A stretch of 64,000 nucleotides of DNA from contig JACBWW010000018.1 in the NCBI GenBank assembly GCA_020086605.1, positions 18,449,052 to 18,513,051 on the forward strand, written 5' to 3'. Positions 1-11,800 of this stretch are shown here, piece by piece (within the stretch, counting starts at the first letter, position 1; the number at the start of each line of letters is the position of its first letter). Under the pieces are notes generated by a model. That model made no database searches. It was not told where the DNA came from and saw only the letters and a program-made list of their open reading frames with translations. The position numbers were made by a program, and so were the translations under genes. Source of the stretch: Lanius collurio. Taxonomy: Eukaryota; Chordata; Aves; Passeriformes; Laniidae.

Positions 1-662
1 CACCATCTTTGTTCCCTTCCTCCAGTTCTGAAATTCAGACTTCTAGTTCTGAATTCTACCACGTTAAATATCTTCTACCCAAGTTAAATGTCTGTTCTTT
101 AGGTCTCTTGGTCAGGCAGGAATCCCCAGAATCGGGAAATTGCTAAGGAAAGCAGGAAGCAATCATTACACCAATGTTCATTAGCAGTTTATCTCCACAG
201 GTGGGAGAGCAGTGTGGTCACAGGACTTTTTTCTGCTGGAAAAGGAACTCTAATACGGAGGGCTCTGGGCTAAAGGTTTGTAGATTTGCCCAATTCCACT
301 GTTGTATTGTGTATTGGACAGGTCTTGCTGGAAATCATTACTTAGACTTGCATGTATGTGTGCACATACAGGTACAAATATTTACATATGTATTCAGATC
401 AGGTTGTTCACACACCTTCTTTGCTGCTTCTCACTTATTAACTGAAAGATTTCAGCCATTGCCACTGGAATGGGGAAGAGAGAGTTTTCTGGTGGATTAG
501 CTTTTAGCTGAAAATAATTTTCTCCCCTTCCACAGCTATTTTTAGGCCTGGACATCAAAAACTTTCTGTCAGATAGAAAATCTGGAAACTGATGGAAAAT
601 AATAGCCTCATTTGAAAATGGAAAAATGAGACACTACTTACCAAATGTGAGATCATACACCA

Positions 663-678
663 TTTTTTTTTTTTTTTT
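663..678. repeat. Poly-T run, 16 bases
   Basis: Sixteen T in a row, followed by CAG. It resembles a splice acceptor, but no open, conserved exon follows. Confidence 0.95.
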
Positions 679-3600
679 CAGAAAGTAGAAATAGAACCCA
701 GTTAATCAGATCCATTTCTGGGTTTTTCTCAGGAAAAATTGTCCTTTACTTCCCTGCCATCTCTACATTACAAACAGGGGGTTTTTTTTCCCTCTGGAAT
801 GCTTCACACTAGTTGTAATGCATAATATCTTTCCTTTCTCTACAATAGATTTGCACATCTTAGTAATGGAAAAGATCTATTGCACAATGTCATCCACTTG
901 AAATGGATGGTGTGATCTCACATACTTTGTCCAGCTCATAGTAAAGCACCTCTGACCCTCTTTTAGGAAGCTGTTTTTTAGCCCAGTAGATCTAAATTCC
1001 AGGACATTTGTGCTCAACCAAGATGTGTGTAAGTCAAGTAGACAGTCACAGGATTTAAATGCTGTTGCTTTCTGTAAAAGCAATTACAAATTCAGTGTAT
1101 CTCTACTTTATATGGTCTATTTCTGTTTCTCTTCCTCTAGAATAACTGCAGATCCAAAAATCCACATTTTTTCACTCAGTTCAAGTTCAGTCAGTTGAGG
1201 CTCCATAATGTTCTGTAAAATGGCTAATATCTCAAAATAAAAAATAATGAAGTTGAATAAGCCAACTTGAAAAAGAAGCAGAGACTAAATTTCTTACCTG
1301 TTGTCTTGGTACATCTCGTGTTTTGTTTTGTTTGTCATAGCCTCCTTGTTTCAAACTTGTCCATTTGAGCAACAAAATGTTATACTGGTAATTATTACTG
1401 CAGAGAAATAACCTGAAATGAGAATGTGCTTTTATTCTAGGTAGGTTACTTAGAAATGTAGTGGGTTTGTTCACTGCCTGCTTCATCCTGCTTGTACTTG
1501 GACTGTCAACGTTGTCAGCTCCCAACACACAGGCTCGTCTGTCTTGACCGAGTTCTTAATCTGCTTGCAAAAGAAATCACGTTAGGGCTTTTATCAAAGC
1601 AAATGTTTTCCATACTTTGTCCTCTGTAGGTCTTGTCTATCTCATTTAAAGGTAACCTTTGCAAATGCAACACATTCTGCCATACCCCAAAGATTTCATC
1701 TTGTCAAACTTGCTGCAGTTTTCCATCAGCAGTTTCCCAATCACCTTATCACTCATCTCTGACATGTCAGATTCAGCTCCTCAAAGTGAAATGCTAAGTA
1801 ACTAGGTCATATTCTCATTAAAATTATGCAATCTTCTTAACAAAATCCTATGTTTACTTGTGCCAATACAAAATCCAAAAGACAAGCCTTGAACTATTAA
1901 GGGAGAAATGTGTTTGAAGGCTGTAATGGGCAGTGGTCACTGGTGGCTGTCACTGGGTGTGGCTGTCTTGCCTCTCAGCATTTACCCACATCATGTTTTA
2001 TTTATTATTAACTCTTAAACTGTATTGGTCCAAAGTATCCTTGTTTTTTTCTTATATCTGCCATTCTGAAAAGTTTCTTGTTATGCTTTTATTGGTACTG
2101 AGACATCCTACAGTGTTTGGTGGGGAGGGGGTTGAAGTTTTATTTTTAATCTTAAAATTACAAACTGTAGAAGGAGATAATATGTTCCATTGTCTGTGCA
2201 AAAAGTCTGCTCATGTTTTAGCTCTTTAAATATTTTACTGGGCATTTTAAATATGTCATTGCTCACACAGAATAGACGAAACCCCTGACATGCTAAAAAT
2301 CTGTACCTAATTCTGTCAACACTCTTAGACAAAGGTATAGTGCAAATCTTGTAAAACTTAGAAATCTCCAGTTTGAGGCAATATTTAAATGTGAAATTAG
2401 TTCCCCACTTCTCCCAAATAGCTACAGAAAGACTAATGGCCCTAACTTTCCTTGGATGTGCCACTTACTCTAAGGAAATGAAGAGTGTCAAGGGACAGAT
2501 TTAGCTCATTATTTGAAGACTTGATCAAAAGTTAAGACTGCAATTTAAGCCTCTCATCAACATTTAAGGTCCAACAGCACAAAAGGAGAATACAAGTGCA
2601 GGACAGTGTGTGCACATGCATTGCAGTGGAAGGTTTTGCCCCTGAACACAGAAGCCATGACCAGCTAGAGCAGCTGTTTGTCAGGAGGTGAGAATATCAA
2701 ACCACAGTGTCCAGCCTCGGGCACAACCATCCCACCCTGACCCACCTGGGTGGGGTCCCTTGGGGAAGGCACCTGCAGAGTCCCTCCCCATCACCTACTG
2801 AAGCTGTGAGATGTGGAGCTCTCCAGTGCTGGCTCCACTCCCACCCCTCTCCCTGGGCTGGCAAAAGGCAGCGTGTCTGGGGCTTTTCATTGCTGGGTGT
2901 CACAACTCTGCATTGCTCATATGCAAATGAAGCTCACGTGGCTTTTGTTAATGACCTTTTTTCCCTCCTGCTGTTCATTTAATGGAGGAAAAAGTATAGT
3001 TCTGTGGGGGTGATGTGGGGACAAACTGTATACTCTGTCATGTGGCAGAGGAGGGGACCGCTGTGCTTCTTGTCTCCTTCCCCCTCACCTCTGTGCTGCC
3101 CCTACAAGCTCCCTCTGCCCTTCTGCACTACAGCCCAGTCTGAACATCCTCCCTTACAGGATTGTCCTTGACCTAAGGAATGGCAGTCACTGGAAACAAA
3201 TGGGTAAGAAGTGGAAGTAATCAAACTGTTTGCAGGAGCCAGCTCATAAATAATGGAAAGGCCAGGAACATAATTAGTGCCTATCAACAGAGTCCTGTGT
3301 CAAGAAAAACAAATTTAATTTTTTGATCAGATTACAGGTCAAGTTGATAAATGTTGGTGCATGATATTCTACAAGAGTTTTGAATTAATGTCACATTCTG
3401 ATTGTAAAACTGGCACCATACAATGGGAATAAAGCAGCTGTTAAACAGATTAAAACTGGCCAACCTGAGGTCCCAGGAGCAGTAGTTGTTTACTAGGAAT
3501 TGTGATCACATAGGGATTGTTCTGGGATTCCAAAGAGAAACAACGTTCTTCAGTATTATTGATCTGAAAATAAACATGCAAGCCAATTCCTCAGAAAATT

Positions 3601-4172
3601 CCCACACGATGCAACAGTGGAATGAAAGAAATTAAAATAAGGGACACGTAAAAAGGAGCTGGTGATGAAGGCATCTATATAAACACATATTACAAGGCAG
3701 TCCCTTGGAAAATCACACATTTCAGAGCAAGAAGGCAGGCTCTGCTTATAGCACCATGCTGGAAGGCAATTTGAAACAACAGGAGTGTTCCCTGTGCAAT
3801 ACTAGGGGAAGAGGAGTGTGTAGAAGGAAACATAATTAGTGGGAGACAGGAGATCACTTGATTTCTGTATAAAGAATCAGCAAGACAGGTGCTGGAATAA
3901 AGGGTTCACTTTGTTTGTGTGTATGGCTATAAAAAATTAAGAGGGAGACTAAAAGTGACAACAAAAAAAAGTTAAAATCTGAATGTTTCATATTGAAAAT
4001 ATTTAATATTGTAATATTTTATTTAATTAAATGTCTATATCACTAAAACCTGATTAAAATCATCAGTATCTTTCTACACAGAAAATATGGAGTACTAAAA
4101 AGTATTTTAAACTACTAGAAAAAAATAAGAAATGATAGTTGGAAACTGAAATTAAAATTAATAAGAGAAACA

Positions 4173-4396
4173 AGGAGGGCAGTTAAACAAATTGCAAACA
4201 AAATGATGACATTAAGGTCTCTTGATAACTTTAAATTAAATCCAAGCAGCTTCCTCAAATACATTTATTCCAGACAATCTCCATTTATTCTCCGAAGAAT
4301 ATAATTTTGATTCCACGGCTGTTGAGTGACAGATGCTGTCATAGACAAATGGATGGTCTGAACCAGTTATCTCTTCTGCCCTAAATTCTATTATTC
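4173..4396 (+). mobile_element. Ancient, decayed CR1 3' end
   Basis: The 3' part reads GTCATAGACAAATGGATGGT, CTGAACCAGTTATCTCTTCT and GCCCTAAATTCTATTATTC. This lines up with the old CR1 type seen in turtles and crocodiles, which ends in GGTCAGACTAGATGATC then GGTCCCTTCTGGCCTTAAA and TCTATGA. Upstream, GATAACTTTAAATTAAAT and CTTCCTCAAATACATTTATT fit the same element. Strongly diverged, so moderate confidence. Confidence 0.55.
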
Positions 4397-5778
4397 AGTC
4401 AAAATAAATCTTTCATGTATAGGACTGGGTTTTGGTTTGTTTTCAATGACAACTTGAAATCTCTTCCTGGCCTCACCAAAAGAAAACAGTATTTTCCAAA
4501 GATAGACCAGAGGTAGAAGATATGAAGGCAGAAACAACAGATCTTGAGTGTAGACATTCCCTCACACTCTGATCTTCCTGTCACAGCAGAGTCCAGTGGC
4601 CAGCACAGGAGAACACAGAGACCACCACCACCACCTGCTTCTCACAGAAATTGTGTTGTATTGTTGTTTTCTTGCCTTAAATGTTTCGTCCACTCAATGT
4701 GCATTCCACTCATCAGCCTCTCACTGAGACACCAAAGCCTCAGGAACAAAACAGAAACCCCAGGACTCTCATTTGACAAATGAATGTCATCCTTCTAGGG
4801 AAAAAAAACATGTGTGTACAACCACAAATGTGCGTGACCATACATTACACGTGACATACACGAGAGCTCAGAAATGTGTCAGATGTTCCATCCCAGCAGT
4901 GTCCATTCCAACATTTGCAGACACAGCCCAATGAGTGTGATGTGAGAAAAATTATCCTTTTAGCAGCATGGCTCATAGAAATTGAATATTACAAGTACAG
5001 TCATCAGAAATATAATCAGGAAAATTAATGCAATTTGAAGCAATGGCACACAAGTGGCTAATGAGTTTAACCTCCTGACAAACACTAGGGAAGGGATTAG
5101 CAGTCAGAGCTTTGTTTAACAAGGTTAGGCCACTTTGTGCTTTTTCTGCCATCCTTAAATATTGTTTGGTTTAGTACAGTGTTTTTTGTAAAAAAGAAAA
5201 AACAATCAACTTGTTTTCAGAAAAAGAAAAGGGAAAGAGTTATTATGTGCTTCCAATGGGATTGACCAATGGTAAGGTACATAAGAGAGATGCTGACTGT
5301 AAAAAGGGTTTTTCCTTCCAGTGAAATCCAGGGCAAACTTTGCTCTCCAATGTGATCCCAAATGAAAAGCTGAAAGAAAATCACACAATGTGCAGGGGAA
5401 AAAACTGTGTTTTCTTCCTGGATCATAGTCAGTGGAAAGCCTTCCCACAGTCAATGCAGAAGGAAAAAGGAAGGTAAAAGTCTTATGCTAAATAGTCAGC
5501 TGTCTCTTTTCATAGTCCAACCCTTGCATTGCCTTTTCTTAGATGTCTCTTTATCTTTCACACATCTTGAGTGAAAAGAAATATCTGGAAAAAATTACTT
5601 CCCATGAGAAGTGGTGTCTGCTGCAGTGTAAGAGAATTCAGAGGAACTTATGCAGGGAAACAAGAAGTTTTCCCCAAGAAAAAAAAGGGCATTTGGGGCT
5701 CTAAGCAATTAAAGAGGTAACTCAGAAATGTGGCAGAGAGTCTATCATGCCTTTCTGATTTAGTTTTTTATTTTCTAG

Positions 5779-5874
5779 GCACGGTCAAGTAAGGAGCAGC
5801 GTTGGGGAACACCTCTTCTCTCCAGAAATCACTCCTTGGAGGAGGAATTTGAAAGAGCAAAGGCAGCTGTTGAG
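5779..5874 (+). CDS. PEX5L: PEX5L coding exon, fragment residues 1-32
   Basis: The acceptor TTTTCTAG precedes GCA and the donor is GAG|GTATTA. Phase is 0 at both ends, 96 bp. It encodes [16 protein letters not shown] followed by [16 protein letters not shown]. The second half is nearly invariant in PEX5L and opens the core peptide that contacts the HCN CNBD. The first half is more variable than in mammals (ARLTKEHRWGS in human, from memory). Confidence 0.95.
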
Positions 5875-8800
5875 GTATTATCTCATTTACTCTTTTCATT
5901 TTCAGCTGAAGTTCTACAAGATTTCGTAGAGAGGAGAAAGATGGATTATTTAAAGCAGAGAAAAGGCACAATTCCTGGAGTTAATAACTTTAAATAACAA
6001 CTTGTCTCTTTAAAAAAGGAAATCCAAAGCCCTTAGCTATAAACAAAGATTAGACAGAAACAATTTTTTAAGCTGAATTTTTGTTGCTGGAGCAAATGGG
6101 TAAACACCCCATAAATGTAGCTAATTCCAAACCACAAGTAAAAGAGGGAAACATTTCTCCCCAGGATTTGTGTGCAATCAATTCTTTAAGCCTGGACACA
6201 AAGCAAGTCCCACTGTGAAAGCAGAGTTCAGCATCAGTGATGAACAGCACAATCACCTGGTATAAAGCAGAGCTGGACATAAGCACCAACCACACACCCT
6301 TTTCACATTTTTACAACTAGTGGCAGAATGTTGAGCACAGGAGTACTCTTGTTTCCTGGTAAATCAATTTGGTTTGAAAAGATAAGGGTATTTGGACAGT
6401 TCTCCTATTGCACTTCTGTTTTTTTTTCACTAAATCCTACATTTCCAACATCTAAACCATCTCTTGAGTGTTGTCCTATACCACTAGTCCAAACTGATCC
6501 TGTCTAGACACAAAGTAGAATACAGGGTTTTTTAGTAGAACTCAACAAAAAAATTAGATATAAGCATTGATCTGGAGCATCATTATCTTCTCAGGGGTTT
6601 CATGGGCAACCCTTCAAAATCCCATCACCACAAAGAGCCAAGATGGCTCCATTCCAGCAAGGACAGAATTTCAGGGTAAATTATGTAACAGCCACTGAAA
6701 TGAGTTTTTAGGGTGCAGAGGATGAAGCTGTGAAACCAGTTCCTGAAAACTGGTTAGTTTTAGCAAGGGCTGCAGGCTCAATATTCTCCAAACCATCTAG
6801 AACACTTCAGGGATATTTGAGTCTAGATTTAAATTTTAATCACGTGTATCAGTACTCTTGTAACTCAAGTTTTATACCATTCGAATTCCAGTGTTGACAA
6901 TTGAACTATTCTAGATTAATATTGGCTGATGACAAATGAAACTGTGCCTAAATCAGTTACTGGCTTCTAGCTAGAAACAGAATTTCTTGTTGAGGTAATT
7001 AACCTGGTTTGTAGGTTTTTCATGATATACTGTGGTGAGATGCAGGGTTTCTGCCATGGTTTCCTGGGATTTTTATTGCACACACAAAGAAATCTTGTCT
7101 CAGCATACAAGGCTAAAATGGACACAATCAGTAAATTAGCTCTTTCACAAGCTAAGCACTGAAGGCATTTTTTTCTTTCCAGATCAAATAAATTCTTCAT
7201 AAACAACTGCTGGTGAGGCACAGGAGATGTTTTTGATGTCACACATCATACACACTTGCTCCTGGCAGGAAAGGAGGGAGCTGCTTTCAAATTGCCACTG
7301 CTTAAAATGCTTTAGATGTTCCTAATTTCACTGCAGGCTGATCCTCAGGGTGGGACATGCTGTGCTGTGACCTGTGAAGGCAGCACAGAAAATCTGATGC
7401 TGAACATCTCAGTGTTAGTGGTTAAGCAAATTATGTCAGTACTCCTGCAATTGCCAGAAACTTGTGTGATGGGAAGTTTCCAGACACACCAGAAAGAAAA
7501 ATGAGTTGAGTCCAACAACAGATTACAAGACATTACTGAATTACTTTGCAGAGTAAAGTAAGAAAGAGAATATATTTAAAAAAAAAAAGAAAACCTGCAG
7601 ACTAAAAGGTCATTCTGAGGCAAAAGAGACAGGTTGTTAAAATACTTTCAAGTAGTCTCAAAAATGGCTATTAAAAAGAATCTAATTAAATGTTTCCCCT
7701 GCTGTAGCTGGCAGACTTAAGTTATTCTTTCTGCTTAAAGTAGAACCTTGGGCCAGGTAGTTAAAATGTAAAGGAAAGGCTTCTTCAAGACCTTATAGAG
7801 CAGTTATTTCCATTTGCATATGAAAAGAGCTGAATTTTTATCCTAGCTAAAATGAAGTGGTAAGAAAGCTAGAGTGATTGAAATAAATTGGAGCCCATCT
7901 CAGAAAGATTAGTGCTTTCTTAAGCAGAGAAAAGATACCATTCAAAAATACATTTTTTAGGTTTTGCATGTTTCCGTAATATTCTTCGACTGGGAAAGCT
8001 CCAAGTGGAAAGATTATCCAGAAAACTGATCAAGTAAAGGAAGTAAATCTCAGGTTCTTTGTGGCCTAATTCGAAAGGAGTTAATTAACAATTCAGTAAA
8101 TGAAGACACCAAATTTTATCCTCCACCCAGTATTCACTTTAGAGATTTGGGAATGGTTTTAAGATGTCAAACTTTGAGATTAATGAAGATTAATGAAGAT
8201 TTGTGATATAATTCTTTCTTAAGAAGGTGTAAAGATGTCTATGCCATTGGGGAATCTTTTAAGAATAAAGTGGTGAGTAAAATAGCTTTTTTACTACAGA
8301 GGGTCCAGATTCCCTTGCAGTTTTTGGGTGGTTGCAGACCCCACTACTTTTTTAGTTATTCTGGAAACTGGATTTGATTTTTGTCTCATGATTTTTTGTC
8401 TCAATAATTCCCAAGTGCCACCTAAGAATGTTTTAACACAATCTTTCTAATAATTAGTTCTGTTTCACCAAAAATTGGTACTTTTGAATTTCTAAAAATT
8501 CCAGGATGGGGATTTAGATTCATCCTGTACCTATACTCCATTAAAACAATTATTTTATCACCATCCTACTGGTGATGAGTTAGAATAAATAAAAATGAAA
8601 GTAAGTAGGTGCAAAACTTCCAGCTGAGAAATCTCTCAGAGATCAGAAAAAAGCTGTTTTGGTATTTTTCTATTCCACATTTCTCTGATTAAACTGCAGA
8701 TGCCACACTGTTTTGTGAGCTTATGCATAAGAAATTTTGAGCTGTCCTTCCCAGCATCATTTTATTTACAACACAATGTCACATGAACCATCTGCTGCAT

Positions 8801-11800
8801 AATGTACTGTTTTGAAGCATCAGAGCACATTACAGCTAAATTATGTGACAATAGTAGGAAAAAGATGGGATTAATTTATTCTAGCCTGGGAAAATACAGT
8901 CCAGGACCATCAGCTTTGTGGCTCCCATGAGTACTGGTTGGAGTAATTTCTGTACCTACAATATTCCTGCCTCACTATTGAGGCTTTTCTTTGGATGGGC
9001 CTAAGACTGTCCAAACCATTTTTCAAATTGGGAACTAGGAACCTGAGTCATTCAGATGCATTTTATTTGATAATCTTTCAAGTCACAGTGGGAATCTTTG
9101 TCTTGATATATATTTTTTTATCTCTAAACTTTACTAAAATTTTCAGATTTTGTTTTGAGAAGAAATCAGCTAAGGAAATCTCAGGTAGCTAAGCACACAA
9201 GTTTAACTTGCTGTGTCTTCCACATCAAAGAGTATGTTAATGCAGTAATTCAGAGAACAATGACAGAGACCTTCTTATGCATTGGTCAATTAGGAATATT
9301 GCAAATTAATTTTTGTCAATACAGGACAGGAAAAATTCTAAATGTTATGACAATAGGTAAGTTTATAAATACATCTTCTTCCCATTTTCATTGGATCATA
9401 GAAAATAAAGAGCCTGGAAATATTTTGCCTCCCATTTGTTTAACTGCTTCAGCATATTTTTAAATACTAAGAGTAAAAATAGCCTCTGACAAAATGCAGA
9501 ATTTTCTGCTTGGAAGCAGTCAGATGATATGAACATTTTTCCCAGTTGTCATTCCACTTAACTGCTGCAGATGATCTGAGAATGTGTTAAATGTGTTCAA
9601 CTGGTCTGAAAACTTTTGGTTCGTCTGAGGTTCACCAGCCTTAAGGTGGCAAAAACAGTGAAATGAGGTTAATTGGCACTGGTGGTGTAAATACTAAAAT
9701 AGAGTTAAAATTAGATCTAGGAGCCTTGATCCAAAGCCAGGTTTTCAGAAAGGCTCAATATTAATTTACCCCTCCTGCCACTGAAGCCAGTGAAACAATT
9801 GCTGTCAGCCAAGACAAACTGAGGCCTTCAGCAAACACTGTGTAATATTTACAATTTATTTCTCAAGACATTAAACTGCTCTGCTGTCAATATTGGTACC
9901 ACAGCACTGGGTCAGTGCCTGGTCCAGGTGCTCAGTGCAGCTTTGCTGCACCAGTTTCAGAAACCCCTCGTGCTGAATGTCCCCAGAACACTGTAGCTTG
10001 GCCCAAACAAGCAAATATTTTCTTATCATTGCAAAAAAACTGTTGATCCTGTCCAAGTACTGTAGGATGAGTTGAGAGACATAATAGCAAAGCTGGTCTT
10101 CTACTCATTGCATTTTCCCTCCTCCTTTGAGTCACTCTAGAAGGACATTTAGGGTGGCTACTTGAGAGCACAGTAATTCACTGGCTTTTTATGTGGAGTG
10201 TAAACACAGTGGACTTCTGTGTTAATTATAAGTATCTAATTAAACAGCAGAATTTGAATTTAAGTCCTAAACCCACTTACAGGCTTGCTTACTATCTGCA
10301 GAAATGTGATTTCCTGTTTCCATACCATTGATTCATAAGGAATTTTTGGGGGAAAAAAGTTTGCAAGTAAAAATTCTAATATAAATATCATACATATATA
10401 TAATTATTTCTATAAATTAAGCTGGATAAAAAAGGCATTAGTAATTCATTTTCTGGTGTTTTATTAATTTTAAACTGAAGGAAAGGGAAATTTTATTTTT
10501 TTTACCTCATGCTGAATCTCAAAATTACTGCAAGTAAAAGCTTGATCACATAATTTTTATTTCAGTGCAGCATAGATTTGAGCTGAATGAGAAGCAGTTG
10601 ATGGAGGCATCTGTTGAACAGGATCTTTTTAGGGATTCAAGTGCTTCTGGTCATGGCTGATAAGAGTTAAAGAGGGAGTGATCTGATTAATTATCCCAGC
10701 CTTTTCAAACCCTAAATAGACATTTCAGCACAATCTCACAATTTATAAGAATGTATTTTCTTCAAGTGTGGAATGTGAGCAAATTCTGAAGTGTAACAGA
10801 GTGGTCAGGGGCTCTTCACTTCTATTACCTGAAGTGAAATCTCCTCTCCAAGACTGAATGATTCCCAATTTTTTTCCTTTTCCACAGAGGAACATAGCAG
10901 ATACCTGCACAAATCCAATAATTGCATGATTCAGACAATCCTGAATTGAAGACTGAATTCAGACAATCATGAATTTCTGCCTGAATGGAAGAAAGTATGC
11001 TTTCCTTTTTCCAAGCACCTAAGGGGGGTTGCAGCAAGCCACGAAATCATAGCCTAGGCTCTATTTCTCCAATCATGCACATGTGGAGCAGTAGCAAAAT
11101 CATCAGCCTTGTAATAAAGACTCACACAAAACTATCTGGACCAGTTCATAAAACCTTCAATTAATTTTGATTAGCACCTCACTCTCAAATTGTTCTTTCT
11201 AAACATTAACAGATTTATTTGTGCTGTTGTCTTTGACATAAATAAGCTGAGAAACTGCCTCCAGTGCTGGCCATATCTTTGTAGGAACTGGAGAATTTTG
11301 GAAAGGTTCATAGTGCTCTGTAAATATTCTGCTATGGATCTCCTTTTCAGAGTCCCATGACTAGTGTGTGGAGGCTGAAAAAGTAGCACCTTCATTTGGA
11401 TTCTCCCCTTTAATTCTATTTCTATTCCTTGGCATCATTTTTAGTAGCCCCTTTCCTTCTGGTCGTTGCTAATCTCATTCGTCGTCCCAGATCTCATCTG
11501 GTTTTCACAATTTCTGTTTCCCTTGTATGTGCATTTTCCCTCATCTTTCAGCTCAGTATTAATCTTACTGTATGGTTTTATAATCCCTTGTAGATTCCTC
11601 TCACTAGCAGAGTATACAATGTATTAACATTTCTCCACTATGTCAAAAAGCCCAATTTGTATTACATCCCTTATGCAAACACCCTCTGTCTAACCTTTGG
11701 CATTTCTCCTTCTCATAGCTGAAAATGCTGCTGAATATCCCACAGTGACCAAAGCTTGCTGTCTTTCAGACTGTTTTATCTATTGTTGTTCTTTTGCATA

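Larger units (their letters stand above)
1..5778 (+). other. PEX5L: PEX5L intron (partial), no exon recognised
   Basis: The sequence is AT-rich and non-coding. I looked for the exon that precedes [10 protein letters not shown] in PEX5L (the mammalian segment around LEKWDDVKFHGD) and did not find it on the + strand. Contents noted: a 16-T run at 663-678, a GC-richer patch at about 2690-2900, and an old CR1 3' end at about 4173-4396. Short open frames here have no recognisable homology and no coding character. Confidence 0.7.

Noticed and set aside
663..690. Long T run with CAG, like a strong splice acceptor for a PEX5L exon
   Set aside because: The sequence after it matches no known PEX5L segment and has no fitting donor in a conserved frame.
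2735..2757. Inverted repeat CCCACC-TG-GGTGGG in a GC-richer patch
   Set aside because: Six-base arms in GC-rich DNA are expected by chance and nothing else points to a function.
9389..9420. GGATCATAGAAAATAAAGAG resembling the start of an antisense CR1
   Set aside because: Only a few bases resemble the CR1 end and the sequence after them does not follow the consensus.
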